DNA from: an archaeon
GTDB lineage: Archaea; Thermoproteota; Nitrososphaeria; Nitrososphaerales; CADDZS01
Direction of reading: 5' to 3'
DNA: 15,965 nt
Assembly (NCBI GenBank): GCA_021792315.1
Contig: JAJYUX010000034.1
Location: 1-15,965 of the forward strand
The notes beneath the pieces were generated by a model that was not told where the DNA came from, ran no database searches, and worked only from the letters and a program-made list of their open reading frames with translations. A program made the position numbers and the translations under genes. Positions 1 through 7,191 of this stretch are shown in pieces; within the stretch, counting starts at the first letter, position 1, and each line of letters begins with the position of its first letter.

Positions 1-294
1 GATGGTGTCTCTGCCATTGGTATCGATTTCACGCAGACTTCACTCCGATCTATTGAGAAAGTGAGATTTGGAGAAAAAGCGCTTGCGTGTGGATGCGTAG
101 ACGGGAGGAATTCTTTGATTGAATCTCCCGAGTGGATTGCGTCTTTCTGTCTCGAAGCAATCCGAACATTAAAACCGAAGGGGATAGTTGTCTTACCCAG
201 TTCAGAATTGAAGTACCTTCCCCGACCCTATGCTAACGAGAAGATTAGGTCGATTGGAAGCGCCTGCGAAATGCTGCGAAAAAAGGTGAAGTGA
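1..294 (+). CDS. MetE N-terminal-domain (Meth_synt_1-like) protein, 3' part
   Basis: The frame is open from base 1 to the TGA at 292-294, so only the C-terminal 97 residues are present; an internal GTG at 61 is not a real start. Seen: an IGIDF segment, then GCVDGRN, then LPSSELKYLP and a final helix ending in LRKKVK. This order matches the end of the N-terminal domain of cobalamin-independent methionine synthase (pattern G-V-V-D-G-R-N, then P-S-C-S-L-L-H-V-P, then a closing helix). In full-length MetE that domain helps bind the polyglutamate tail of methyl-tetrahydrofolate. Here it ends in a stop codon 4 nt before the gene for the catalytic domain, so MetE appears split into two polypeptides that probably act together. 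The Cys of the P-S-C-S word is Ser here, which should not matter because the zinc site is in the other domain. The assignment rests on short motifs, so another MetE paralogue is possible. Confidence 0.7.
   Translation, partial: DGVSAIGIDFTQTSLRSIEKVRFGEKALACGCVDGRNSLIESPEWIASFCLEAIRTLKPKGIVVLPSSELKYLPRPYANEKIRSIGSACEMLRKKVK
284..289 (+). promoter_or_regulatory. Shine-Dalgarno site of the MetE catalytic gene
   Basis: AGGTGA lies 9 nt before the ATG at 299, inside the last codons of the upstream gene. It complements the 3' end of archaeal 16S rRNA. It supports the ATG at 299 and translation of the two MetE parts from one transcript. Confidence 0.6.
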
Positions 295-298
295 ATTC

Positions 299-1546
299 AT
301 GGCAAACAAGATCGTATCTCAACCATTCCCAACTCAAGAAATTGGAAGCATAACCAAACCAAGTTGGAGGGTGAAGGGGGTTTCAAGCGACGGTAGGATC
401 ACAAGTAAAGATATCGAAGAGGCAACTAGCTGGGGGGAAAGACTGAACGTACCAGATTACGATTCGCTCGTTGAAGCGCTTCGCAGGATTTCAACGTCTG
501 ATTCTCCGATTTCAGAAGTGGACAAAATAACGATTCGCAATTTTTCAGTGAAGTACGTCCTTGCACTTTTTGGTAAGACAGGACTTGACAGAGTCTATTC
601 CGGAGAACAATGGAGAGTCGAGATGTATGAACACTTGGTGCGAAATATATCCGGCTTCAAACTACTCGGATCAGTACATTCGTTCGATTACAAGTATTTC
701 ACAAAAGGAGCAGCGGTGGAGAAGCCGAAATTCGCGCACCCGATTCATCTGGAAGAGTTTGAATTTGTGAAAGAGCACACCAAGAAAGAAATCAAAATAC
801 CAATCACCGGTCCATACACTGTTGTCGACTGGTCATTCAACGAATTCTACGAGACTCAGCTTCGAAAGCGCTATGCGAAGAAGAGGCGAATAGATCTCAG
901 AAGAACCTACTTCGAAGCTCGAAGAAGATTCATTCTGGATCTCGTAAAGAACGCCCTCAGACCTGAATTGGAGTTGCTAATTCAGAACGGTGCAGAGTGG
1001 ATTCAGATCGACGAGCCAGCTATTACCACGAGACCAGATGCTGAGGAGATGGAGTTATTCGTTGAGGCGACAAACTCTCTGACCAGAGGTTTGAAGTGTA
1101 CCTTCAGTCTTCACAACTGCTACAGTGATTACAAACTCTTAGCTCATTACGCGAGCAGATTGAAAGACGTAAGTCAGCTTGCGCTTGAGTTTGCAAACAG
1201 AGACAGCACGAATGTAGGAGTGGATTCAGATTCTAGGCCAGGCTATTCAGATTTGCAGCATTTCGTGGACGAAGGTTATGACGGCAGCTTTGGCCTCGGC
1301 GTAACCCACGTTCATGATTTCTCAGGTCCATCTGGCAGCGGTGCCACCGTCGAAGGCAGAAACATCATTGAATCTCCCGAGCTTGTGAGAGACAGAATAT
1401 TATTCGCTGCCAAGCTCCTTCACGATCCTTCTAAGATCTCTGTAAACCCGGATTGTGGACTCAGAACGAGATCGTGGGATGTAATTTACAAAAAGCTTCA
1501 GGCAATGATGGAAGGGACAAAACTTGCCAGAAAAGAGATCAGCTAA
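299..1546 (+). CDS. metE: MetE catalytic-domain protein (cobalamin-independent methionine synthase, C-terminal type)
   Basis: Likely transfers a methyl group from a methylated pterin to homocysteine to make methionine in the cytoplasm. Seen in order: FPTQEIGSI near residue 10, SGEQWRVEM at 101-109 (family: HGE..R.DM), PITGPYTVVDWSF at 168-180, IQIDEPA at 235-241, LHNC at 271-274, LEF at 296-298, and NPDCGLRTR at 383-391. His272, Cys274, Glu297 and Cys386 form the complete His-Cys-Glu-Cys zinc set known from MetE, and Asp238/Glu239 match the substrate-binding IDEP. The 415-residue length corresponds to the C-terminal half of a full MetE with some extra sequence. ATG start with a Shine-Dalgarno site; the 3' end overlaps the next gene by 23 nt, suggesting coupling. 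The Arg/Lys-rich run at 189-211 is an insertion-like feature. The MetE family is secure; the exact methyl donor (folate or another pterin) is inferred. Confidence 0.9.
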   Translation: MANKIVSQPFPTQEIGSITKPSWRVKGVSSDGRITSKDIEEATSWGERLNVPDYDSLVEALRRISTSDSPISEVDKITIRNFSVKYVLALFGKTGLDRVYSGEQWRVEMYEHLVRNISGFKLLGSVHSFDYKYFTKGAAVEKPKFAHPIHLEEFEFVKEHTKKEIKIPITGPYTVVDWSFNEFYETQLRKRYAKKRRIDLRRTYFEARRRFILDLVKNALRPELELLIQNGAEWIQIDEPAITTRPDAEEMELFVEATNSLTRGLKCTFSLHNCYSDYKLLAHYASRLKDVSQLALEFANRDSTNVGVDSDSRPGYSDLQHFVDEGYDGSFGLGVTHVHDFSGPSGSGATVEGRNIIESPELVRDRILFAAKLLHDPSKISVNPDCGLRTRSWDVIYKKLQAMMEGTKLARKEIS

Positions 1547-2801
1547 ACACAAGGGAAAGATTCCATCCACCACCGTCATCGGAAGTTATCCGATCTTCAT
1601 CGCTGACGAACTTGTAAAACAATTCAAAGAGTTTCCTGACGAAGTAGACGATCCTGTAAAGACAAGCATAGAGCTGGCTGTCAGGGATTTCATCAGCGCC
1701 GGGATCGAATATCCTTCTACGGGACAAACGAGAGACTCTTTTATCAGGCTCTTTCTGGATCCCGAGAGAGTCGAAGGAATAGAGATAAATGGCTCTGAGA
1801 TCACAGTCACGGGGAAAATAAAACGCAATGCACCAATCCGCCTCGACGACGTCGTTCGCGCCACGCAATTTGTTCCCAGCTACTACGGGTTCAAGGAGCC
1901 AGTAACTGATCCATATACGCTAGCGAGAAACTGCAGAATCCAGGGATCTGTCTATTCTGACATAAGAGAACTTACCTTTGCGATTGCTAAAGAAATAGTT
2001 GGACCCGAGCTTCAATCACTTTCAAAATATGTGGACTATCTGCAGTTGGATGCGCCCTATTATTCATTTGAACCTTTCAAAGACTACATCAAGCAAGTCT
2101 ACGAAGAGACACTTGCGGACATGAAAGTTCCTGTTGTCTTGCACGTTTGCGGAGATTCCTTCACTATATTCAAGGAGCTGACAAAATTGCAAGTCGATGT
2201 GATTAGTCTCGACTTCACGTACAATGATAAATTACTAGATGAAGTGGCATCGCGCAATTTCGATCAGACAATCGGGGTAGGCTGCGTAAGCACAGGTAAC
2301 ACAATAGTTGAATCTGTGAAGACGATAGGAAACATTTTGCAAAGAGTGTCCAAGCGGATAGGCGAAGAGAGGATACATTTTGTACATCCCGCATGCGGTG
2401 AAAGAAACCTCACAAAGGATGTCGCTTATCAAAAAAACGTGAACCTCACTCTGGCAAGGAACGAAGTATTTCTCGGGCAACCACAGGCCGCACGAAGCGT
2501 TACTCTGAGCGAAAGTGAATATGATCCGAACGGTTACTTCTTGATTCAAGTAGACTCTCACGCCCAGCAGATAGTCGTTTCCTTCAATTCTTATGAAAAC
2601 GTCCCGAAGTTCCGGTGCCAATCGGCGAGCGGTGAGAAATTGATTGCCGCCATAGTTGACAGTAAGATAATCAGCAGTACTGAGCACGGAAAAAGACATC
2701 TTGGTTATGTTGGCTATGAATTGGGAAAAGCCGAAACTGCTCTCAAGAGCAAGGTACCCTACAGGCAAGATAAACCCCTGACTTTGCCGGGTACATACTA
2801 A
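1524..2801 (+). CDS. MesA/core-MetE-like methyltransferase with C-terminal DUF4346-like domain
   Basis: Residues about 14-315 have the MetE/UroD-like barrel words TTVIGSYP (16-23), AGIEYPSTGQTR (59-70), LQLDAP (173-178), LHVCGD (206-211) and HPACGE (288-293). The opening words resemble the folate-independent MesA/MesB group of core methionine synthases more than classical MetE. His207, Cys209 and Cys291 match zinc ligands; the position of the zinc Glu reads Asp230 in my by-eye alignment, and IDEP reads LDAP. Residues about 330-418 form an added domain with DPNGYFLIQVD, EHGKRHLGYVGYEL, KAETAL and YRQD, the pattern I know as DUF4346, also found on MtrA-like corrinoid proteins. This hints at, but does not prove, a corrinoid or pterin partner. 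TTG start at 1524, overlapping the previous gene by 23 nt; no later ATG precedes TTVIGSYP. It probably acts with the neighbouring MetE parts and reductase; the exact reaction is unknown. Confidence 0.75.
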   Translation: MPEKRSAKHKGKIPSTTVIGSYPIFIADELVKQFKEFPDEVDDPVKTSIELAVRDFISAGIEYPSTGQTRDSFIRLFLDPERVEGIEINGSEITVTGKIKRNAPIRLDDVVRATQFVPSYYGFKEPVTDPYTLARNCRIQGSVYSDIRELTFAIAKEIVGPELQSLSKYVDYLQLDAPYYSFEPFKDYIKQVYEETLADMKVPVVLHVCGDSFTIFKELTKLQVDVISLDFTYNDKLLDEVASRNFDQTIGVGCVSTGNTIVESVKTIGNILQRVSKRIGEERIHFVHPACGERNLTKDVAYQKNVNLTLARNEVFLGQPQAARSVTLSESEYDPNGYFLIQVDSHAQQIVVSFNSYENVPKFRCQSASGEKLIAAIVDSKIISSTEHGKRHLGYVGYELGKAETALKSKVPYRQDKPLTLPGTY

Positions 2802-2821
2802 TCTGCGAAGTCGATCGTTTC

Positions 2822-3715
2822 TTGCGACTCTCCGAGACAATCCACGCAGGCAATTTCGCTAAAATCGTCGAGCTTTTCCCTCCGGGCTTGCCCTCTCCAG
2901 AGTCGTTGAAGGAAACCCAACGTTTCGATCTGACTCTCAGGTTTGAGAGACTCGTCGAGAGTGTGACCGAACTAGAGGCTCTCGCAGATGCGTTTTCTCT
3001 CCCGGAGCTAAAGGATGGAATAAGGATTCATCTGAATACTGTTGCTGTGGCTTCGGAATTGAAGAGGCGAACTGGAAGTGATATCATACCAACTGTTACA
3101 CTTCGTGATGCGAACAAGCAGAGTATCCTGGGCATGATTTCTTACGCGATATTCGCGGGATTGGAAAATCTGCAAATAGTCAGGGGTGACCCTTACTTTG
3201 ACGACTCCACTGTCCCAAAAAATGTGTACGACATTTCCAAGGTATCCAGATTGGTAACATTGGTCAGAAAAATCGAGTCACATTCAACCAATTCTGATCG
3301 CATGTGCATACTAGCTCCGATCAACATGATGATACTGAACGACCAAAAATACCTCAAGACCGTCAGAGATAGGCAGGCATCGGGCGTCGATATCTTTGTG
3401 ACGGAGTCACTTTTCGAGAGGATAGACAAGTATCTTGATAGAGTTGTTAAACTTCGAAAGAACGGCGTCAAGATTCCCCTGATTCACAATGTTTTCGCCT
3501 TTAGAGATTATGAGGATGCCATCGCGTGCAAGCAGAAATTTGGGTGGCTGATCTCCGACGAAGAGTTGCATGGACTGAAGACCAGAGGTCCAAGATTTGG
3601 CTTGGAGGCGGCAAAGAAGAGGTACTACGATCTGCTGGATCGCCGCGACATTATTGAGGGAGTGTGCATTTCTACTCGTGGCAACCCAGAGCTCGTGAGA
3701 CAGATTACGAGTTAA
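2822..3715 (+). CDS. metF: Methylenetetrahydrofolate reductase-like protein
   Basis: Predicted to reduce methylene-tetrahydropterin to the methyl form that the methionine synthases upstream would use. Seen: VELFPPG (16-22), matching the FEFFPP word that carries the catalytic Glu of MetF (Glu17 here); TVTLRDANKQSI (91-102); IVRGDP (119-124), matching the flavin-contacting GDP word; and RQASGVDIFVTE (184-195), close to the family's AGAdf-iTQ. At 297 residues it has the size of the bacterial catalytic domain without the eukaryotic regulatory part. TTG start 20 nt after the preceding stop, so most likely in the same operon. The pterin used (tetrahydrofolate or tetrahydromethanopterin type) and the electron donor cannot be told from sequence; a related F420-type or ferredoxin-linked variant is possible. 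Confidence 0.8.
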   Translation: MRLSETIHAGNFAKIVELFPPGLPSPESLKETQRFDLTLRFERLVESVTELEALADAFSLPELKDGIRIHLNTVAVASELKRRTGSDIIPTVTLRDANKQSILGMISYAIFAGLENLQIVRGDPYFDDSTVPKNVYDISKVSRLVTLVRKIESHSTNSDRMCILAPINMMILNDQKYLKTVRDRQASGVDIFVTESLFERIDKYLDRVVKLRKNGVKIPLIHNVFAFRDYEDAIACKQKFGWLISDEELHGLKTRGPRFGLEAAKKRYYDLLDRRDIIEGVCISTRGNPELVRQITS

Positions 3716-3785
3716 AGCAGTCGCAGTTAACTATAGAACAAACTAAAGTATCTGATTTTGAAAGTAATATGTGGATTAATGACAA

Positions 3786-5312
3786 TTGAGCGAAATCAGG
3801 GTTAGACGTTCAGGACTGATTACTTTCGCAATAAAACTCGGAAGTACTCTCACCGGCCTAGCCTTCGTAGTTCTGGTAACAAGCAATCTTAGCCAGTCTG
3901 ATTTTGGCCTGTGGCAGCTAATATCCAGAGTCATCGGATACATCATCTTTGTCGTCAACATCCTTAATTTCTGGACGCTTCGATACCGCGCTCGAGGAAA
4001 CATAATCGGCAAGACTGTAATGTTTGGATCTGCTATTTTCTCACTCGGACTCTCGGTAGCGTTCATCATTCTCTCATTTGGAATAGCCGGAACGGTTACG
4101 GGTGCTTCAGGTTCTCATACAAACATTTACTATTTTCTGATCTCCACGCCACAGGTTCCCCTCTACATATTCTCAGGAGTGATGGAAGCAATTCTTTGGG
4201 GTTCTGCCCCCGCGAGAGCTAGTTTTGGCTTTGGGGTATTCGAAATTGCCAAAGTTGTGATCGGCGCAATAACGGTGGCTGTTCTTCACATGTCTCTTAC
4301 TGGGGCAATTCTTGCGATCATAGGCGCACAGGCGATTCAGATAATCACGATTCTTGCCATGACGCCCAGAGAATACAAAGACATGATTTCCATTCAAATT
4401 CTATCAAAGATGATAAAGACCGGCTGGTTGGCACTGTTGAATCAGCTATATCCACTGGTCGTGAACTTTGATTTTCTTTTAGTGGCACTTATCACGGGTT
4501 CAACTATCCCTCTGGCGCTCTACGGAGCGGCTTTTACTTATGGATCTATAGTCACGTATTCCGGATGGATCGCTTATGGATTGTACGCAGGAATCCTTGG
4601 AGGAGTCGACCCGAAGAAATCTGCCAATCAGGTTTTCGAGCTCCAATACCTCTCAATAATACCCATGGTTCTCGGCGAGATCGTTCTCTCTTACCGCCTT
4701 CTCCACTTATTCAAGGCCGCATACACGACAGCCGTCCCAATTTTGGTAGTTTTGGCAGTCGCCTCCGCGTTCAGTGCCATGAGCCAAACCTTTGACAATG
4801 TCATAACAGCAATCGATACGACAGATGCTACCGAGAACACCGGCTTTGCATTTTATCGGAAGAGCAAACTGTTTCTCATCGCGAAAATAAACATCATACT
4901 TTCGATAAGCTACCTTGTGAGCGTTAGCGTTCTCTCTGGCTTCCTAGACCACAGTTCGTCAATATTGTTTGGGTTCCAGACCTACACCCTCGTGGGATTT
5001 GCGTGGGCTCTCTCAACTCTCATCATGTGGGTGGTGGCAGTTGCAATAAAGCTGAGATATGTTAGGCAGATTACGAATGTCCTAGTGCCAATTCGGACTG
5101 GCGTGGCATTTCTTCTGGGTGCCGTTGCTTACACTTTTATTCTGTACTTTCTGTCAGGTTACCTAGGAATCCACGGCGGCGAAGTGGTTCAGGCGCTGTA
5201 TGTACTCTTCATCGGCATTGTGGGTCTTGCAGTTTATGCTGCCATAATTCTTGCAATTAGTACCTCAATGCGAACCTTGGTTCGATTCGCCCTAACCTCT
5301 CTGAAGAAATAG
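3786..5312 (+). CDS. Multi-spanning membrane protein, polysaccharide flippase (Wzx/MATE-like)
   Basis: A 508-residue, strongly hydrophobic protein with about 12-14 predicted membrane segments spread over its length, short loops and a positively charged N-terminus (RVRRSG). The start, with SGLITFAIKLGSTLTGLAF followed by an LSQSDFGLWQL-type segment, resembles oligosaccharide flippases of the Wzx/RfbX group, which move lipid-linked glycans across the cytoplasmic membrane; the word YGLYAG and the pairs of hydrophobic helices fit. Starts at TTG 3786: stop codons at 3777 and 3780 close the frame upstream and no ATG lies near, so this is the only good start. No glycosyltransferase lies beside it here, so the cargo is unknown. 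It is 70 nt downstream of the reductase gene and may have its own promoter. Function is inferred from overall pattern, not a catalytic motif. Confidence 0.65.
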   Translation: MSEIRVRRSGLITFAIKLGSTLTGLAFVVLVTSNLSQSDFGLWQLISRVIGYIIFVVNILNFWTLRYRARGNIIGKTVMFGSAIFSLGLSVAFIILSFGIAGTVTGASGSHTNIYYFLISTPQVPLYIFSGVMEAILWGSAPARASFGFGVFEIAKVVIGAITVAVLHMSLTGAILAIIGAQAIQIITILAMTPREYKDMISIQILSKMIKTGWLALLNQLYPLVVNFDFLLVALITGSTIPLALYGAAFTYGSIVTYSGWIAYGLYAGILGGVDPKKSANQVFELQYLSIIPMVLGEIVLSYRLLHLFKAAYTTAVPILVVLAVASAFSAMSQTFDNVITAIDTTDATENTGFAFYRKSKLFLIAKINIILSISYLVSVSVLSGFLDHSSSILFGFQTYTLVGFAWALSTLIMWVVAVAIKLRYVRQITNVLVPIRTGVAFLLGAVAYTFILYFLSGYLGIHGGEVVQALYVLFIGIVGLAVYAAIILAISTSMRTLVRFALTSLKK

Positions 5313-5317
5313 AGAAT

Positions 5318-5396
5318 TGTGCCCCGGCTCTGACACTAAGCGCTCATCGGCATGCAATCTAGTTGCCTTTACCTTTCGCTAGCTCTAATCCGGGGC
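5318..5396 (-). ncRNA. Candidate H/ACA guide RNA hairpin 1
   Basis: On the minus strand GCCCCGG (5396-5390) pairs with CCGGGGC (5327-5321), and ACA follows at once (5320-5318). Inside lies a pocket of ATTAGAG (5389-5383) opposite TGTCAGAG (5335-5328), then an upper stem CTAGCG (5382-5377) with CGCTTAG (5342-5336, one bulged T). A purine-rich internal loop with GATGA on its 3' side (kink-turn-like) follows, capped by GGCA/TGCC. The upper stem is 15 nt from the ACA, within the 14-16 nt rule for archaeal H/ACA guides. Such RNAs, with L7Ae, Cbf5, Nop10 and Gar1, direct rRNA pseudouridylation. The segment is visibly more GC-rich than its surroundings. Found by hand-folding only. Confidence 0.45.
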
Positions 5397-5421
5397 GCCA
5401 GAAAGGGACACCTTTGCAATC

Positions 5422-5478
5422 TGTTTCGCTTCTGGGTAAACCTCATTCATCACTGATCAGATGAGGCCGTCGAAGCGA
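5422..5478 (-). ncRNA. Candidate H/ACA guide RNA hairpin 2 with K-loop
   Basis: On the minus strand TCGCTTC (5478-5472) pairs with GAAGCGA (5432-5426); after one A comes ACA (5424-5422). The pocket is GACGG (5471-5467) opposite TTTACCCA (5440-5433). The upper stem is CCTCAT (5466-5461) with ATGAGG (5446-5441), capped by CTGA, TCA, GTGATGA. That cap is the exact CUGA/RUGAUGA pair that L7Ae binds as a kink-turn or K-loop. The upper stem is 16 nt from the ACA. It lies 25 nt 5' of hairpin 1 on the same strand and 57 nt after the pheT stop, so both may be processed from the 3' end of the trpS-pheS-pheT transcript or from a two-hairpin RNA. Confidence 0.5.
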
Positions 5479-5535
5479 TTTGTCGATCGCCCGTGATTCC
5501 TTTCCGGCAAAGATTATCTGGTTCTTGCCCAGTGT

Positions 5536-7185
5536 TTATTCTTTTAGAAACGTCTCAAGGTTAATCTCAAAACCGACTGCGGGAACTTTCAAACCATATC
5601 TTTCGAGTGTGGCTGGAGAAATCTCGCCAACCAACCCGATCACTGCAGTTCCTCCCTCATTTCTTAATGAAATTACCGCATATCTTCCTGATGCAAACAA
5701 ACTGCTGTTGTCCATCGAAGCAACGTAGGATACCGAATCCTTGCCATCAAGAGTCAGTTTCAAGAAAGCATCGACCACAGATCGAATCACGCTGTAGTTC
5801 GCCGAGGAATCCGCTATGAGGACACCGGCATGCTCTTCTTCATCAACTTGCAAAATGCTCGAAGAAGAGCGCTTGAAGACTGGAGCCTGTTCGAAAATCT
5901 TCTGAGGGTATTCTTGATGGGTGGAGTTCCCGAGAACAGTAAGCAAAGATCTGAGAATATCCCCGCGCAGATACTCATAGTTCTGCGACTTGGAATCATC
6001 GACTTTGAGTGCCCCGGCAGCTACCTGATCGGCACCAGTTAGTGAGAGATTCCAAATCTCAGTGAGCCCTAGGCCGACAAGTCCCTCGATCATTCTGTCA
6101 AGTCTATTCTGCCTTCCTGAAAAGGAACCGACCAGAGAAGTCTGCACGCTTTGCGGCTTTATCAACTGAATTCCGAATCCCAGTGCAACCTCTTCGACCA
6201 AGTCAATCGGATGAATTATGTCGTGTCGGTACCTTGGAATTGCGACGCTCCCGTTTGCATAGGTTCCGATCCTGCTGCGACCCAAGCAGTGCTCAGCTTG
6301 CCTCATTGTGAAATCATAGCCGATGATGCTCTTTGTCAGGTCGAGGTCAAATCGCATAGTCTTTGGTGTCATGTTTGGCGTCGTTACGGATCCCTGCGGC
6401 CTGTGAATTTCAACTGAATATACTCTGGCCCCTGAATCTGAGAGCATGGCGGCTATGATGGCAGTTGAAGTATCCACGACTCTGTCATCGGTTCCTGTGA
6501 GGTCGACAAACACCTTTGTCTGTCCTGCCGCGAGTCTCGTGAGATCACCGTTGATTATGGGCGGCATTGAGAGAAGGCTTCCATGCGAATCTTCTAGAAT
6601 CGGATATGATCCAGATGAGAGTAACTTCCCGTACGAAATACCCTGCTCGATTCCTGTCAAGATTTGACTGATAGTTTGCCTTTCCTTCGAACCCAGCGGA
6701 GGAAAGGAGTAATTCTGATCTCTTGTGGCCTGGTACATTATCTGATTCGTGATAACTTCTGCATTGTGAATGCCAATTGCAACCTTTGACCTCCGCCTTC
6801 CGATTCCATTGTGGAGATCTTCTTGCATTGTGATCAGTTGCTTGATCAGTTCGTCTGTTAACGTGATTTCCGCATATATTGCATGGATGAATGGTCTTAC
6901 ACTTTTGATTTCGTCGCCTACAACAGAAACTCTGTATTTAGATGGAAGGAACACATACTTCGGTGCTCCAAGCTCTAGTCCTAGAATTCCGACGAGTGAT
7001 CGGGCAATTCCAACCTCACTTGAAAAGTCGGGTCGATTGGGGCTGTATTCTACACTGACAACATCTTCCGAGCGGTCCTCAATATCCAATCCGAGATATG
7101 GAAGCGTCTCGAAAATCTTTTCCTCATCAACCTTGTTTCTGCAAAACTGCTTCAACCTAGCGAGAGAAAGCTGTATGACGGGCAT
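5536..7185 (-). CDS. pheT: Phenylalanyl-tRNA synthetase beta subunit (archaeal type)
   Basis: Forms the (alpha-beta)2 PheRS that charges tRNA-Phe; the beta chain carries the editing domain and a catalytic-like module. Seen: SPNRPDFSSEVGIAR (48-62), the B1-region word; MPPIING (207-213) in the B3/B4 editing domain; the B5 word YRHDIIHPIDLVEEVALGFG (319-338); and GEISPATLERYGL (520-532) near the end. At 549 residues it has archaeal/eukaryal length and lacks the bacterial EMAP-like and C-terminal anticodon domains. ATG start 6 nt after the pheS stop, with a weak AAGGTC ribosome site overlapping that stop, so it is co-translated with pheS. Last protein gene of the trpS-pheS-pheT operon. Nothing is broken in the reading frame. 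Confidence 0.96.
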   Translation of the reverse strand: MPVIQLSLARLKQFCRNKVDEEKIFETLPYLGLDIEDRSEDVVSVEYSPNRPDFSSEVGIARSLVGILGLELGAPKYVFLPSKYRVSVVGDEIKSVRPFIHAIYAEITLTDELIKQLITMQEDLHNGIGRRRSKVAIGIHNAEVITNQIMYQATRDQNYSFPPLGSKERQTISQILTGIEQGISYGKLLSSGSYPILEDSHGSLLSMPPIINGDLTRLAAGQTKVFVDLTGTDDRVVDTSTAIIAAMLSDSGARVYSVEIHRPQGSVTTPNMTPKTMRFDLDLTKSIIGYDFTMRQAEHCLGRSRIGTYANGSVAIPRYRHDIIHPIDLVEEVALGFGIQLIKPQSVQTSLVGSFSGRQNRLDRMIEGLVGLGLTEIWNLSLTGADQVAAGALKVDDSKSQNYEYLRGDILRSLLTVLGNSTHQEYPQKIFEQAPVFKRSSSSILQVDEEEHAGVLIADSSANYSVIRSVVDAFLKLTLDGKDSVSYVASMDNSSLFASGRYAVISLRNEGGTAVIGLVGEISPATLERYGLKVPAVGFEINLETFLKE

Positions 7186-7191
7186 GTGTTC

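Noticed and set aside
2235..2840. 201-codon minus-strand frame
   Set aside because: Antisense shadow of the MesA-like gene; Cys/Tyr/Phe-rich without motifs.
5321..5400. tRNA gene suggested by GCCCCGG/CCGGGGC and a trailing GCCA on the plus strand
   Set aside because: No TTCRA-type T-loop, no D-arm and no anticodon arm on either strand; the H/ACA fold on the minus strand explains the stem better.
5441..5466. Box C/D sRNA (CTGA and GTGATGA on the minus strand)
   Set aside because: No second C or D box at guide distance; the pair sits at the tip of a stem and works as the K-loop of the H/ACA candidate.
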